Position numbers and translations under genes: made by a program | Notes under the pieces: model-generated | Databases searched by the model: none | What the model was told of the DNA's origin: nothing | Seen by the model: only the letters and a program-made list of their open reading frames with translations | Part shown: positions 45,696 to 56,424 of the stretch, piece after piece | Layout of the letters: the number at the start of each line of letters is the position of its first letter | How positions within the stretch are numbered: the first letter of the stretch is position 1 | From: Callorhinus ursinus | Lineage: Eukaryota; Chordata; Mammalia; Carnivora; Otariidae | Assembly: GCF_003265705.1 (NCBI RefSeq) | Contig: NW_020312904.1 | Span: forward strand, 6,048,940 to 6,112,939 | Direction of reading: 5' to 3' | Length of the DNA stretch: 64,000 bases

Positions 45696-46290
45696 GGTTG
45701 GTTGACATGACAAGAAGTCCAGGATGGACCAGCTTCAGGCATAGCAGAATCCAGGTGTAAAGTTGATGTCATCATGCATCTCTTTCTCTCCATCTCTTGG
45801 TTTTGCTTGCCTCTGGGCCAGCTTCATTCTCAGGCAGGCTCTCCCCTCCTGGCTCCTGGCTCAATGTTAGCACCTCCCTTGGAAAGCACATGACCCTGCT
45901 TGGCTTGGATTTGGGGTACGTGCCCTCCCTGAGCTACTCACTGTGGCCAGGAGAACGTGGCACAGTCATTATTAGGCAGACTAGAATCGTGTGTGTACCC
46001 CAAGAACTAGAGTGGGGGGTCTGTGGGGCAGAGGTGGTTCCTCAAAGGAAATCAGGGTACTGTTATCAGAAGAAGGGGGAATGGATGCTGGGCAGGCAAA
46101 GCCAGCAGAGAGCCACCCCATCTCCACTGGTAAACCCCACTGCAAATGACATCTAACCATTTTCTCTTGCCATGCAGAGGCCCACCGAGGCACATTCTCC
46201 ATGGAGCTGCCATTTCAGTGATATTCCAGGCAGTGTGTGTGACCCGAGGGTGGCTCTGAGATTTCAGGACGGGGGGACAAAGAAAGGGGG
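44886..46290. other. Intronic stretch without recognised gene
   Basis: Possibly diverged repeat at its left; otherwise only the (GT)n tract below is recognisable. Confidence 0.45.
45649..45694. repeat. (GT)n microsatellite, 23 units
   Basis: Uninterrupted GT run; likely polymorphic and a Z-DNA candidate. Confidence 0.97.
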
Positions 46291-46722
46291 TGTTGTGGAA
46301 TAAATGGTGGCCTCAAAGGAGATATGTCGTGTCCTACCCCCTGCAACATGTGACTGTGATCTCCTTTGGAAAAAGGGTCTTTGCAGGTGTTACTACATTA
46401 AGGGTCTTGAGATGAGGAAATGATCCTGGATTAGCCAGGTGTGGGCCATAGTCCAGTGACAAGTGTCCTTACAAGAGACAGAGGAGGAGAACACGCACAG
46501 AAGAAGGCCACATGAGCCCAGAGGCAGAGACTGGAGGAAGAGGCCACAAGCCCAGGAGGGCCTGGAGCCACCAGAAACTGGAAGGAGCAAGAAACGATTC
46601 TCCCCTAGAGCCCGAGAGGGAGTCAGGTCCTGCCAACACCCTGGTTTTAGACTTCTACTCTCCAGAGCTGTGAAAAAATAGGTGCCTCTTATGGTCATTG
46701 GTTTCAGTCGCTACAGGAAACC
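46291..46722 (+). repeat. MaLR (MLT1-type) LTR
   Basis: Starts TGTTGTGGAATAAATGG; carries 'ctcctttggaaaaagggtct', 'gtgtccttacaagagacaga', 'gacttctactctccagagct', 'gtcattggtttcagtcgct' in family order. Confidence 0.8.
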
Positions 46723-47931
46723 AATATGGGGAAGCTGATCAGAGTCGAGAGTCGGGTCCCTCTTCTGTTTCCTTGGTTTTGTGGTTTGCAACTTCTGCTG
46801 GGCTGTCTGCCTCCTGAAGCATCTCAAGGAAGACCTGGAGGTGGGGCACTCCTCGCATGGGGGCGGGGGCAGGAAGAGCTCCCTGAGGGCGTCAGCTCCA
46901 GCTTCCATGGCTGTGTGACCCTGGCCGAATCCCTTTCCCTCTCTGGGCCTCTGGGAGCCAGGCAGCACCAATCCCGGCAACAAGCGGTTCGGCATGGGCT
47001 GTGTCTGACCATCACCATGACTCTGCTCTGTTTGGCAGTCACAGTCCGCCAGCACCGGGCTGAGCTGGATGGACACAGGAGCCAAGGGAAGGTCAGAGGT
47101 GGAGTGCCCCTACTGTGGGCCATCAAGGAGTGACAGTCTTCGGGCAGAGGAGCCATTTCTAGGCACTTGGGCCCATACCGATGCTCCTGACGGCAGAGGG
47201 GGGCGGGGCCACAAAGTGGCGAGGGCCCAGCCAACGGGGGGTGGTCGGGCCTTTGGCCCTTTGACCCACCAGCTGTGTGCATCTCACCCTCACTTCCTGC
47301 CTGGGGGGGTGGGGGTCCTGAGGAGCTCCGAGGAGCTCAGAGCAGGGAAGTGGCCACAGTCAATAAGCTAACTGGAAACACCTCCCTGTTGCAGAGGGTG
47401 GGGGCAGTGGCAACATGCCAGCCACTGCTGACAAGGTCCAGGACTTGGGCCGCAGCTGCGAGGCCCATCCCGGGGGGCCAGGAGCATGCTTTGGACCTGA
47501 GGTCACACGGGTACTGGGCTGTGGCCAACTTGGCCCTGCGCACAGTTTCTATTCCTGGGTTTTGGGCTCCAGGACCAAATACGGCACTGCTTGGGACTGG
47601 CACTCTCCACTGGGGCAGGCGCGGGCTCAGGTGGCACATCCTGCCACCCCAACAGGCCCAGACCCCACCCCATCCCACGGAAGAGCCAGATCATCCCAAC
47701 ACTGTGGGGGCCCCTGGGCGGCTGGGACCTCGATCTGTCCAACTCTCTGTCCACTCCTCAGTGTGGTTCACATTGGGTTAAAAATACCCAGGACCAAAAT
47801 AGCCTCTCCTTGCAGGGGAAAACCAGGGCAGGGGAACACAAGGTTCTTGATTTCTATTGGCTCTGCCGCTCACGACCCAGCTGGGGGATCCCAGGCTGCT
47901 CACCTGACCTCTGGCCCCGATGCTCATGGCT

Positions 47932-48118
47932 CCTTCGGTCACTCGCCGATTTGCTAACTCACTGACTTGCCCACTCTTTAATTCGCTCCTTCGTTAATCC
48001 ACTCGCTAATCATTCATCGATTCGCGCGCTCATCGATTCGCTCCTTCATTGACTCGTTTGCTCCTTCACTTACTCACCCACACGCTGAGTCACTCGCTCA
48101 CTCGATATTCACTGACTG
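47932..48118. repeat. Degenerate (TTCR)n-type repeat rich in CpG
   Basis: A long series of ctc/ttc words with 4-bp phasing (ttcactca, attcgctc, catcgattcg) over about 185 bp. It lies at the left edge of an L2-type repeat, whose consensus starts with ttcattcattc. More than a dozen CpGs remain. Confidence 0.8.
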
Positions 48119-48119
48119 C

Positions 48120-48610
48120 ACACCCAGCGCCATCTATTTAGATGCTGAGCAAAACACAAAAAATACCCATCTTCGTGGAGTGATGTTCCACATAAATAAC
48201 CCGCACAAATGAGTACAAGATGTCCTGTATGCTAGATGAAGCACCGGGGACAGTGAACTCCACAGGAGGCCATGAAGTGACGGGAGGTGGGACTTTCGGG
48301 GCTGGGAGGCCCCCCAGGAAGATGATTTCCGAGTGAGGACCAGAGGGAGGTGAGGGAGGGAGCCAGGTGAACAGCTGTGGGAAGAGCGTTCCAAGCAGAG
48401 GGAACAGCATACACACAGGACCCGGGAAGGCAATATGGGGGGGGGGGGGGGGGGGACGGGTTTGAGAAAGAGCGAGCCGGCGGGGCGTGGTTGGGTAGAG
48501 CAGATGATGAGGAGAGACGCGGGCTGTGAGGCCAGGGGTGGGGGACACACGCAGGGCCTAGTGAACCTGGGCCTCCCACATCACTGAGGGTCTCACAGAC
48601 AAGTGACATG
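48120..48610 (+). repeat. L2-type repeat
   Basis: 'gaagagcgttccaagcagag', 'ggaacagcatacacacagg', 'ctgagggtctcacagacaag' follow the same order as at 26.8-27.3 kb. A 20-base G run interrupts it. Confidence 0.5.
48437..48456. repeat. G20 homopolymer
   Basis: Twenty consecutive G in the plus strand. Length may be polymorphic or affected by sequencing. Confidence 0.9.
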
Positions 48611-49629
48611 TCCTGGCTTGTGTCTTCGGGGTGTCCCTCTGGCCGCCGGGGGAGTGGGTCCGTGAGGGAGCAGATCAGGGAGAGGGCGAGTCAGTTTGTG
48701 TGGGCCCACTGTGTGCCAGGCACTGAGCTGGGCTCCGGCAGGGGGAAGGTGCGCAGGCCCGCGTGGTGCTTACAGCGGCCCGTCTGGCTAAGGCCCTCCG
48801 TCAGTGTCAGCTGGCCAGGAAGCCACCTTCACCTGGCTCTGTTGGACCCTTTGCCCCGTTTCAGCTGTCACCAGCGTCGTCCTTGTCTGTTTCCAGATGG
48901 TTCCCCCCCACGCGCTGAGAGCTCCCCCAGGGCAGAGCTGCAGCCTAGCTCTTCTCTTCTCCCAAGCACCCTCCCTGTGGGGCCGAGAGAGCCAGTGAAT
49001 CGGTGAACAGGTGACCCTGTGTGGCTGGGGGACGAGGCCTCCGTGAGCCCGCCACCCTCCTCACTCTGTGTCTCCCCGTGTTTTGCAGATGGATTTGTGG
49101 GTGCGGAGAGTGTGTGGAAGGGCCGTGTTCCTGTTGGCAGAGAAGTCTGGCTGCTGAGCCAGGGCGTGTCTCCCAGAGGGCTGCCGGGCTGCCGGACCCC
49201 CACCTCGCCGCCATGGGCCGCCCAGGCTGGTCAGTTACCAGCCAGTGACGTCAGCGCGGTTCCCAGCCCTCCACTGGGAGGGCACGCCAAAGTCTCGAGT
49301 CCCAGCCTCCTGGCACCACTCTCAGGCCGTGAGACCTGTCTGTCCTGGGGAGCGGTTGACTCCGGCCCCCGTTAGCCCCCAGGCTGCGCGGTCCCTCCAC
49401 CCCACTGTGTGTCCACATTCCCTGGCCTCTAAAGTAGAAATGATCCAACCACCCCTGGGGTTACGGAGAGCCAGAGGGGGTGTGCATGGGGGCACCGAGA
49501 ATTTAGAAGACGCTGAGTAAACGCTGGCTGGGATTCTGTGACTAGTGAGAACAGACAGGTGAATGTGCACCGAGTCCCCAAAGTGCCAGGCACGTTCCCA
49601 CATCCCCTGCACCGTTTCTGTCCCAGGCA

Positions 49630-49840
49630 GGATGGTACAGTGTTGAGAGAGTAGACTCTGGAGCCAGGTGGCCTGGCTTCAAGCCCGCACCCCGCCACTT
49701 GCCTGCCACGGGACCGTGTGTGAGTTACCAGACTTCTTGGTGCCTCGAGGTCCTCACCTGTGAGATGGGGGTGATGATCACCACTGCACAGGGCGGCCGT
49801 GGGGGTTCAGCGAGTTAAATGTGTATGACGTCCCAGTCAG
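49630..49840 (+). repeat. MIR element
   Basis: Nearly full: 'agtagactctggagccaggt', 'ggcctggcttcaagcccgc', 'cttgcctgccacgggaccgt', 'cctcgaggtcctcacctgtg', 'agatgggggtgatgatcacc'. Confidence 0.8.
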
Positions 49841-50861
49841 GCCACCTGGCACATGTGTGGTGATGGTCAACCCTTTAGTGGGTTCCAGTGTTCTTGCCCT
49901 GGAGGTGTGAGCTGAGTGAGTTGCCCCAGGTCTTAGCTGGTTCAGGCAGACTTGAGGTCCCATGTCTCCCAGGTGCTCCCATAGCCCTGCCCTTGGGGAC
50001 AGAGCCCAAGCCTATTTCCTCTCCCCAGCCACCTGCCGGGCCCCCAGGATGTTCTTGGTTGCTGGCCAGGTGGACATCACCAGGAGAAGGTGAGGGTCGA
50101 AGGAAAATAGTCCTAGGCTCCAGACCTGTGTCTATAAGAAGCACGGTCCAGGGCAGGGGCTGGGGAAGCCAGCCGCCCAGGAGAGAGACTCCATTGTGTC
50201 TGAGACAAGGGCTTTAGGACCCAGCATGCATCCCCATGTGCCTGGAGCCCACTCACCCTGCAGGCTTGCCTGCCAGGCCCTTAGCACGCCAGTGCCCAGG
50301 CCTGCCCAAGCCCCAGGCTTTTCTGCTGAAAGGTCCCAAGGCTACTTGGCAGTCTGCCCTCTTGGAGCAGCTCCAGGCCTGGCACAACTGTGGAACTGAA
50401 TGGGGCTAAGGGGTCCGTGGGCTAGGCCTCGAATCACGGGCTGCCAGTGGCCTGAGGGGCCCAGGTGTCACGGGACAGAGAGGCCCGTGGGCCACGTGGT
50501 AGAGGCATCACTTCTGACAACCTCGCTTGTGCCAGACCCTGGCCTGGGCCCGCGATGGCCATATGTGGCAGGTAGCACTGGCTCAGGTGTCGGGAAGCGC
50601 CCAGGTGTGTCACAGAGAGCAAAAGGAACTCTGCCCAGACCGTGGCCCCTGGCCTGCCGTTGCCCTTTTGCAGGTGAGGAAGGAGGTGGGACTCAGAGCC
50701 AGCAGACCCGTGGGCTTTTGGAAGCCCGCATTGGCCGTAGCTGGTGCTTGTGGGAAGTGTTTTTCAGGCCAGAGATACCAGCAGTCTGCCCGAATGTGAT
50801 GCTCGTCTCTTGCAGACCAGCCAGTTCGTGCTGTGGCCTCCTGGTGTCATCTGGGGAGAAC

Positions 50862-51923
50862 ATGTCCAGGCCCCCTGAGTGCCTGCTGCGGCTGCGCCGG
50901 GGAGCCCCGAGGCAGCGCATCTGCACCCTGTTCATCATCAGCTTCAAGTTCACGTTTTTCGTCTCCATCATGATCTACTGGCACATTGCGGGAGAGCCCA
51001 GGGGCCAAAGAGAGTTCTCTAACTTGCCTGCCGACGTCCCCTGCCCCCGACTGGGGTCCCCTACGCTGCTTTCCAGCACCCCGCCTCCAGGCAACATCTT
51101 CTTCCTGGAGACATCAGACCGGACCAACCCCAACTTCCTATTCATGTGCTCGGTGGAGTCGGCCGCCAGGGCCCACCCGGAGTCCCGGGTGGTGGTCCTG
51201 ATGAAGGGGCTGCCCGGCGGGAACGCCTCCCTGCCTCGGCACCTGGGCCTCTCGCTCCTGGGCTGCTTCCCCAACGTCCACCTGCTCCCGCTTGACCTGG
51301 ACGAGCTGTTCCGGGACACGCCACTGGCGGCCTGGTACGCGGCCCGGCAGCGCCGCTGGGAGCCCTACCTGCTGCCCGTGCTCTCCGACGCCTCCCGGAT
51401 CGCGCTCCTGTGGAAGTTTGGTGGCATCTACCTGGACACGGACTTCATCGTCCTCAAGAACCTGCAGAATCTGACCAACACGCTGGGCACTCAGTCCCGC
51501 TATGTCCTCAACGGTGCCTTCCTGGCCTTCGAGCGCCACCACGAGTTCATGGCGCTGTGCATGCACGACTTCGTGGCCCACTACAACGGCTGGATCTGGG
51601 GCCACCAGGGCCCGCAGCTGCTCACGCGGGTCTTCAAGAAGTGGTGCTCCATCCGCAGCCTGGACGAGAGTCACGCCTGCCGCGGCGTCACCGCCCTGCC
51701 CTGCGAGGCCTTCTACCCTATCCCCTGGCAGGACTGGAAGAAGTACTTCCAGGAGGTCAGCCCCGAGGAGCTGCACCGGCTGCTCAAGGCCACCTACGCT
51801 GTCCACGTGTGGAACAAGAAGAGCCAGGGCACGCGCCTTGAAGCCACGTCCCGGGCGCTGCTGGCCCAGCTCCATGCCCGCTACTGCCCCACGACGCATG
51901 AGGCCATGAAGATGTACTTGTGA
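50862..51923 (+). CDS. A4GALT: A4GALT, lactosylceramide 4-alpha-galactosyltransferase (Gb3/P1 synthase)
   Basis: Encodes a complete 353-residue protein, the same length as human A4GALT. Family knowledge: a Golgi type II membrane enzyme (GT32) that moves galactose from UDP-Gal in alpha-1,4 linkage onto lactosylceramide to make Gb3 (Pk antigen), and also makes P1. Seen here: a short basic cytosolic tail (residues 1-19), a hydrophobic anchor at about 20-40, a proline-rich stem, then the catalytic domain. The metal/UDP-sugar DXD motif is D192-T193-D194 in a YLDTDF context. N-glycosylation sequons sit at N121 (NAS) and N203 (NLT). The end is MKMYL. Gln211, Gly187 and Pro251, positions altered in human P1PK variants, keep the wild-type residue; position 183 is Leu where human has Met. 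The start is the ATG 46 nt after a good splice acceptor, has A at -3 and no upstream ATG in this exon. The frame stays open upstream into intron, so the longer ORF is not coding. Third codon positions are strongly GC-rich. No frameshift or stop; it looks functional. Confidence 0.98.
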   Translation: MSRPPECLLRLRRGAPRQRICTLFIISFKFTFFVSIMIYWHIAGEPRGQREFSNLPADVPCPRLGSPTLLSSTPPPGNIFFLETSDRTNPNFLFMCSVESAARAHPESRVVVLMKGLPGGNASLPRHLGLSLLGCFPNVHLLPLDLDELFRDTPLAAWYAARQRRWEPYLLPVLSDASRIALLWKFGGIYLDTDFIVLKNLQNLTNTLGTQSRYVLNGAFLAFERHHEFMALCMHDFVAHYNGWIWGHQGPQLLTRVFKKWCSIRSLDESHACRGVTALPCEAFYPIPWQDWKKYFQEVSPEELHRLLKATYAVHVWNKKSQGTRLEATSRALLAQLHARYCPTTHEAMKMYL

Positions 51924-52686
51924 GGGGCCCGCTGGGCCACCCTCCCTGCACCACCAGGCGCCCTGACGGAGAAGGGCTCCTGGCCACCTTTCCTGGTGGG
52001 GGCGAGACGGGAGGGCCCGGGAGAGGGAGGCTGGAGTTGCCGCAGCCTAGGATTCGGGCAGGCTCGGGGGAGGGTGGGGAGCTGTTGGTCCCAGAGGTGT
52101 GCCTGGAGGATGCGCTGCAGGCCCCCGGATCCGCTCCCTTCAGGGTGAGGCTGGTGGGACACCCCCGGGCCAGTGTGCTTTCTCAGGGTGAAGGCAACAA
52201 GTGGGGGGGTTGGGGGGCCCCAGCCAGAATCGGCTGGAGTAAGCCAGGGGAGCCTCTGGGTCTTCTGGACAACACACCAGAGCCGTGCACGTCAAAGCGG
52301 CTTCCGGGATGTCACAGGGAGGCCAGGCTGGTGGGGGCCCGAGGTGCCCACAAAGAGAACATGGATGGAGAAGCCCCAGAACAGGGGTAGGAAGGAGAGG
52401 GGAGCTCCTGAGGAAAGGGGGGAGGCAGCAGGGGTGCACACCCAGCCTCGTGAGCCTGGGTTGGGGGGGCAGAGTGCTTTGCTCTTCTCTGCCTTTGGTT
52501 TCTTCTTCGGAGGAGCCGGCCTGGGGAGCCCTTTGGGGGAGGCTTGCCTGCTCACCCCATTCTCTCTCCTTTCCAGAGATGTTGCAGGGGTGCCATGCGC
52601 CAGCCGGCCACTCCAGGGCATGGCAGCATGGAGTTCTTTTGGCTCAGGAAAAGCATTTTAAGAAAACCACCCCCCACGCTGCCCAC

Positions 52687-52715
52687 AATAAACACGGGAT
52701 AATAAACATAATAAA
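52687..52715 (+). promoter_or_regulatory. Cluster of three polyadenylation hexamers of A4GALT
   Basis: AATAAA occurs at 52687-52692, 52701-52706 and 52710-52715, about 765 nt after the stop codon. Three close signals on the gene strand, in unique sequence with no SINE tail nearby, make this the probable 3' end of the transcript. Confidence 0.8.
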
Positions 52716-52739
52716 AACAACTCCCTGACACCAAGTGCT

Positions 52740-53370
52740 TGGTGGTTGATAAAAGGAATCCACTCCCACAAGCCCGCATTAGTCCCATTCTGGAGACAGG
52801 GAAGCAGCTGGGGGGCCGTGTCCTGACATGCTTGAGGTCACTCAGCCCTGCCCGGAGAGCAGTCCAGGGACCCGGGGGGTGGGGGTGGGTTGGGGGGCCC
52901 AGCCGGACACCCCAGGAGCCCATTACCAGAGTAGGGGCATGCTGCCCCCAGGCCTAGAGGGGTAGGTGTCAGGGTCTGTGGGGTCCCTCCTGGCCCAGAT
53001 CCTGGGAGAGACCGGAAGTGCCTTCCAGGCAGCCGCAGGGCTGGGTAGGAGGAAAATGCTCTCTGCCAGGTGTGGCCCCGGCTGGTTCGTGCTGAGGAAG
53101 CCCTCTCTGGGAGCTGGGCATTCTAGCCAGGCTGGAGAAGCACTTCCCTGAGGGACCAGGGGTGCTGCCAGGCACTCTGGGAGTCGGCAGGCTGCTCTTT
53201 GGCAGCCGAGGGGGAGATGTTCAGAGACCTCTGGATTCTGACCTTCTTGGGCAGCCTAGTTAGGAAGTGAGCTCCCCGGCTCTAGGGGTATTCAAGAACA
53301 GGTGATACTTTGATGACAGCAATGGATTCCATGTCAGTTATTTCTCCAACCACAACATCATTCACGCTTT
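52740..53370. other. Immediate downstream flank of A4GALT, no recognised gene
   Basis: Unique-looking GC-rich sequence; only short open frames without known products. Confidence 0.5.
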
Positions 53371-53568
53371 TTAAAAAAATATTTATTTGAGAGAGGTTGT
53401 GAATGAGAGAGAGAGAGAGCGCACGGGCCGGGGGGAGGGGCCGAGGGAGAGGGAGAAGCAGGCTTCTCGCGGAGCAGGGAGCCCAACCCAGGCCTCCATC
53501 CCAGGACGCTGGGATCATGACCTGAGCCGAAGGCAGATGCTTAACCGACTTTGCCACCCAGGCGCCCT
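53371..53568 (-). mobile_element. CAN-SINE
   Basis: Reverse copy ending 'tttgccacccaggcgccc'. It is the first SINE after the SINE-free stretch holding the coding exon. Confidence 0.93.
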
Positions 53569-53812
53569 AACCATATATACTTAAGCAAGTAAGACAGATG
53601 CCCTCATAGGTTCAAGCCTTGTGTAATCGGTCACTTGGCCATGGCATGTGAGTGCCTACTAGGCACGAGCGTGCAGAGAGGACAGTGTCACCCGCTCGCC
53701 CTCAGCGCCGCTATGGTTCCCCATTGCCTGACTCGGGCTGGATTACAGGTCCGCCATGGTCCTGCCCTCTCCAGCCTTGGGCATTGCCCTCCACTCACGC
53801 TTAACTGCATAA

Positions 53813-54015
53813 TTTTTTTTTCTTCCCCGGAGAGAGAGAGCCTGTACTTGCTTGGGGGCAGGCGGGGGGGTGCAGAGAGAGAATCTTAAGAATCTGAAGC
53901 AGACTCCATGCCCAGAGCAGAGCCTGACGCAGGGCTCAACCTCACGACCCTGAGATCATGACCTGAACCAAAACCAAGAGTTGGATGCTTCCCCAACTGA
54001 GCCACCCAGGCGCCT
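53813..54015 (-). mobile_element. CAN-SINE, older variant
   Basis: Reverse copy with 'ccaaaaccaagagttggatg' variant. Flanks 'cttaactgcataatt' and 'tctaaactgcacatt' look like a decayed target duplication. Confidence 0.92.
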
Positions 54016-55023
54016 CTAAACTGCACATTCTTGACTCTTCTCCCTCTGCTAATGGCCACAAGTTGATACTCGTACACTGCTGTGCAATGCCCTTCCCAGC
54101 CATCTTCACCAACAGACTCCTGTTCCTTCCCATAAGGCTGACGTCCCCTCCCGGAAGCCTTCTCTGACTGCCCTTCCTCCAGCCCCACAGCTCCCAAGCA
54201 TCTTGCTTGACTGTTGGGTTCTTGGCCTGTTCCCCCAAAGATCTTGTGGGGAGAGCCATGGCAAAGCCTTCTCAGGGCTATTCCTGGGTTTGGTCTCAGG
54301 CTCCCAGCGGGGCACATCCATGTCACTTTGGGGGGGGGGGGGGACTTCAAGGAGTTCCCAGCAGTCCATGCAGAGCTGAGGGACCAACTCTGGGAGCATC
54401 AGAAAGATCGCTGGGCCCTTGGCCACCCCTGACACCTTCTAACCCAGGGGCCCTGGCCAGGCTGGAGTAGCTGAAGCCCGTTCTGTCAGAATACAGCTTG
54501 GCCAAATGTTTACAGACCTTCTCAGAGGACCTCATTCTGGAAATGGGGCCCAGAAGGGAGCCTTGGCCCCAGACGCTCCTCACATCATGCCAGTCGGGGC
54601 CAAGAATGGGAAAAGTCTCAGATGTTCCTGGCATCCTTTCTCTGAGGAAGTGGGCAGGCAGGGGAACGTAGTGGGGCACAGAGGTGACTTTTCCTCTCTC
54701 ATGTTCCACGAAGGACCCTCCATCCATCAACCTGACAGTTGGGAGGGGGAGGGCTGAGCCTCGCTGAGCCTGCCCCAAACCCAGCCTCTTAATGCAGCAG
54801 ATAGAAACCAGTTAGGATCCCCCTGGCCGGAAATAATGGCAGCATCCTGGAGAAGAGAAGCTGAGGGGATGGGTGTGGGCCGGCAGAGGGAAGGTGGAAA
54901 GGCTGATTCATCTCCCAGCTCTGAGGCCACAAGGTGCCACCCTCACCACCCAGCCCTGCGGACCCCAGCCTCTGTCCATCCTGGTGGAGTGTTCTTGGCC
55001 CTCTTTTGGTCTGGGAGGAATCG

Positions 55024-55139
55024 TCCCAATGCCCAGGACAGAGCAGGGGAGCGTGAGGATCCCCCTTGCTGCCTCCTGGCCTCTGTGCCCTGGCCAGGAC
55101 CGTGCCTTGTTGCCTCTTGTGCAGAAATGGATGGGACCA
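55024..55139. repeat. Direct repeat, left copy (partner 57156-57272)
   Basis: About 116 bp. The shared core includes 'gcctcctggcctctgtgccc', 'tgccttgttgcctctt' and 'gaaatggatgggacca'. I estimate roughly 80% identity by eye. Confidence 0.85.
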
Positions 55140-56424
55140 GCCTCCTCACGTGGTTGTGGCGATTGAATGGGCGAGCAGGGCACCTGGCACGGAGTACAGT
55201 ATATATAACACCCCCCCAAATGCTATGTGGGGAAACTGAGGCTTAGCCAGTAACGGCCAGCACTGAGATTAGAACCCAGCCCTGGGCGGTCCTGAGGCCT
55301 GAGCTCCAGGCAGGAAGGAGGCAGGCTCCAGGAGCTGGAGAGGGTTCTTCCCTTTCTTTGAGAGGGTTTTTCCTGACCTCCCTGTGCAACATCCACAGAC
55401 CAGAGCACCATCCCCCCACCCCACCCCACCCACACACCCCTTCCCGGTTCCTCTGCCTCTCCCCCATTCCGTTGAGACCCTGTGCTTGGTGCTGTCCCAT
55501 CCCAAGCTCGCAGTTGCCTGATGCCCTGGCAACCTTGGGCTGCCCCCCTTCATGGTAGGAGCCGGAACATTTGCCAGGCAACTGAGTTCTCCAGTTCTCG
55601 GAAAAGAGAAAGGAAGGGCCGGCTCTGTGGAAACCTGCCCTGGGGACAGTAATCAGATCCTAGGAACCCTGTGGTTTGTTTCTGGCGGCTGCGTTTGCAG
55701 ATGTTTTTGTCTGGGAGTTGGGGAAGAAGATGAGGGCCCATCCCTTCATGGGGGTTCAGCAAGCGGCCCAGCAGGGCCTGAGGCAGGTGTGTTGTCAATA
55801 ACTGAATGAACCTTCCCAGCTGACCAAGCACAGGCAAGGAGGGCGGTAGCCTGCCCAGCAGTGCTGGGGTGAGGGGATGATCTCCTCTGCCTCTGTATCA
55901 ATACCCAGCTTCTTGTTCAACTATTACATTGGAATGTCCTCCATCTGAGTGCCTAACAGAGACAAAGGATGAGTGAGTAACTAAGAAGTGTGTTCCTGGA
56001 AGTCTGGCTTCAAGGTTCACTTGTTCCTAAATCTCTGCTAGTCCTGATAGGGGCAGCCCAGTGCAAGGCACGCTGGGAATTCAGCTGTGAGCTCCGGGCT
56101 TGAGACGACACAGCTTTCGGGACCTGACAACCGGCAGTGGACTCAAGGGTGATCTGGGCTATGGGGGAGGGAACACCCGCTTTCCTGGGCAAGGGGCCAT
56201 AGTAGGAGGGAACCAAGGTGGTGGGTGAGACTGGACTGTGGGGGGGAGGTCCCCAAACAGGAAAACATTCGTCACAGCCGTGGTCCACCACCAACACAAA
56301 TCAGAACCCAGCCCCCAGCCCCACCAAGTTCCAAGGAGAGAAACAAGATCTGAGAGGGAGCCTCTGGCTGCTAGAAACAACGCAGGGTGATTGAAACCAC
56401 AAAGGCATTTAGCGTCCACACGAT

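Larger units (their letters stand above)
29155..50815 (+). other. Presumed A4GALT intron region (5' UTR introns)
   Basis: The region between the CpG island and the coding-exon acceptor contains no convincing coding exon. It is filled with MIR, CAN-SINE, L1 and MaLR copies. The human gene has at least one additional small non-coding exon between the promoter and the coding exon; I cannot place its counterpart here from sequence alone. Confidence 0.55.
50816..52735 (+). other. A4GALT: Terminal coding exon of A4GALT, with 46-nt 5' UTR part and about 0.8-kb 3' UTR
   Basis: A pyrimidine-rich stretch ending in TTGCAG at 50810-50815 gives an acceptor, so the exon should begin at 50816. It carries 46 nt of 5' UTR, the whole coding region, and a 3' UTR from 51924 to roughly 20-30 nt past the polyadenylation signals. 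The known mammalian gene also has its entire coding sequence in the last exon. The exact cleavage site is inferred. Confidence 0.82.

Noticed and set aside
47932..48118. CRISPR-like array
   Set aside because: The short-period repeat is a degenerate microsatellite; no regular repeat-spacer structure, and the organism is a mammal.
50400..50861. 154-codon in-frame upstream extension of A4GALT
   Set aside because: It crosses the splice acceptor at 50815 and matches no part of the family. The protein starting at 50862 already has the exact family length and N-terminus.
51138..51899. 253-codon minus-strand open frame inside A4GALT
   Set aside because: Antisense shadow of a GC-rich coding exon.
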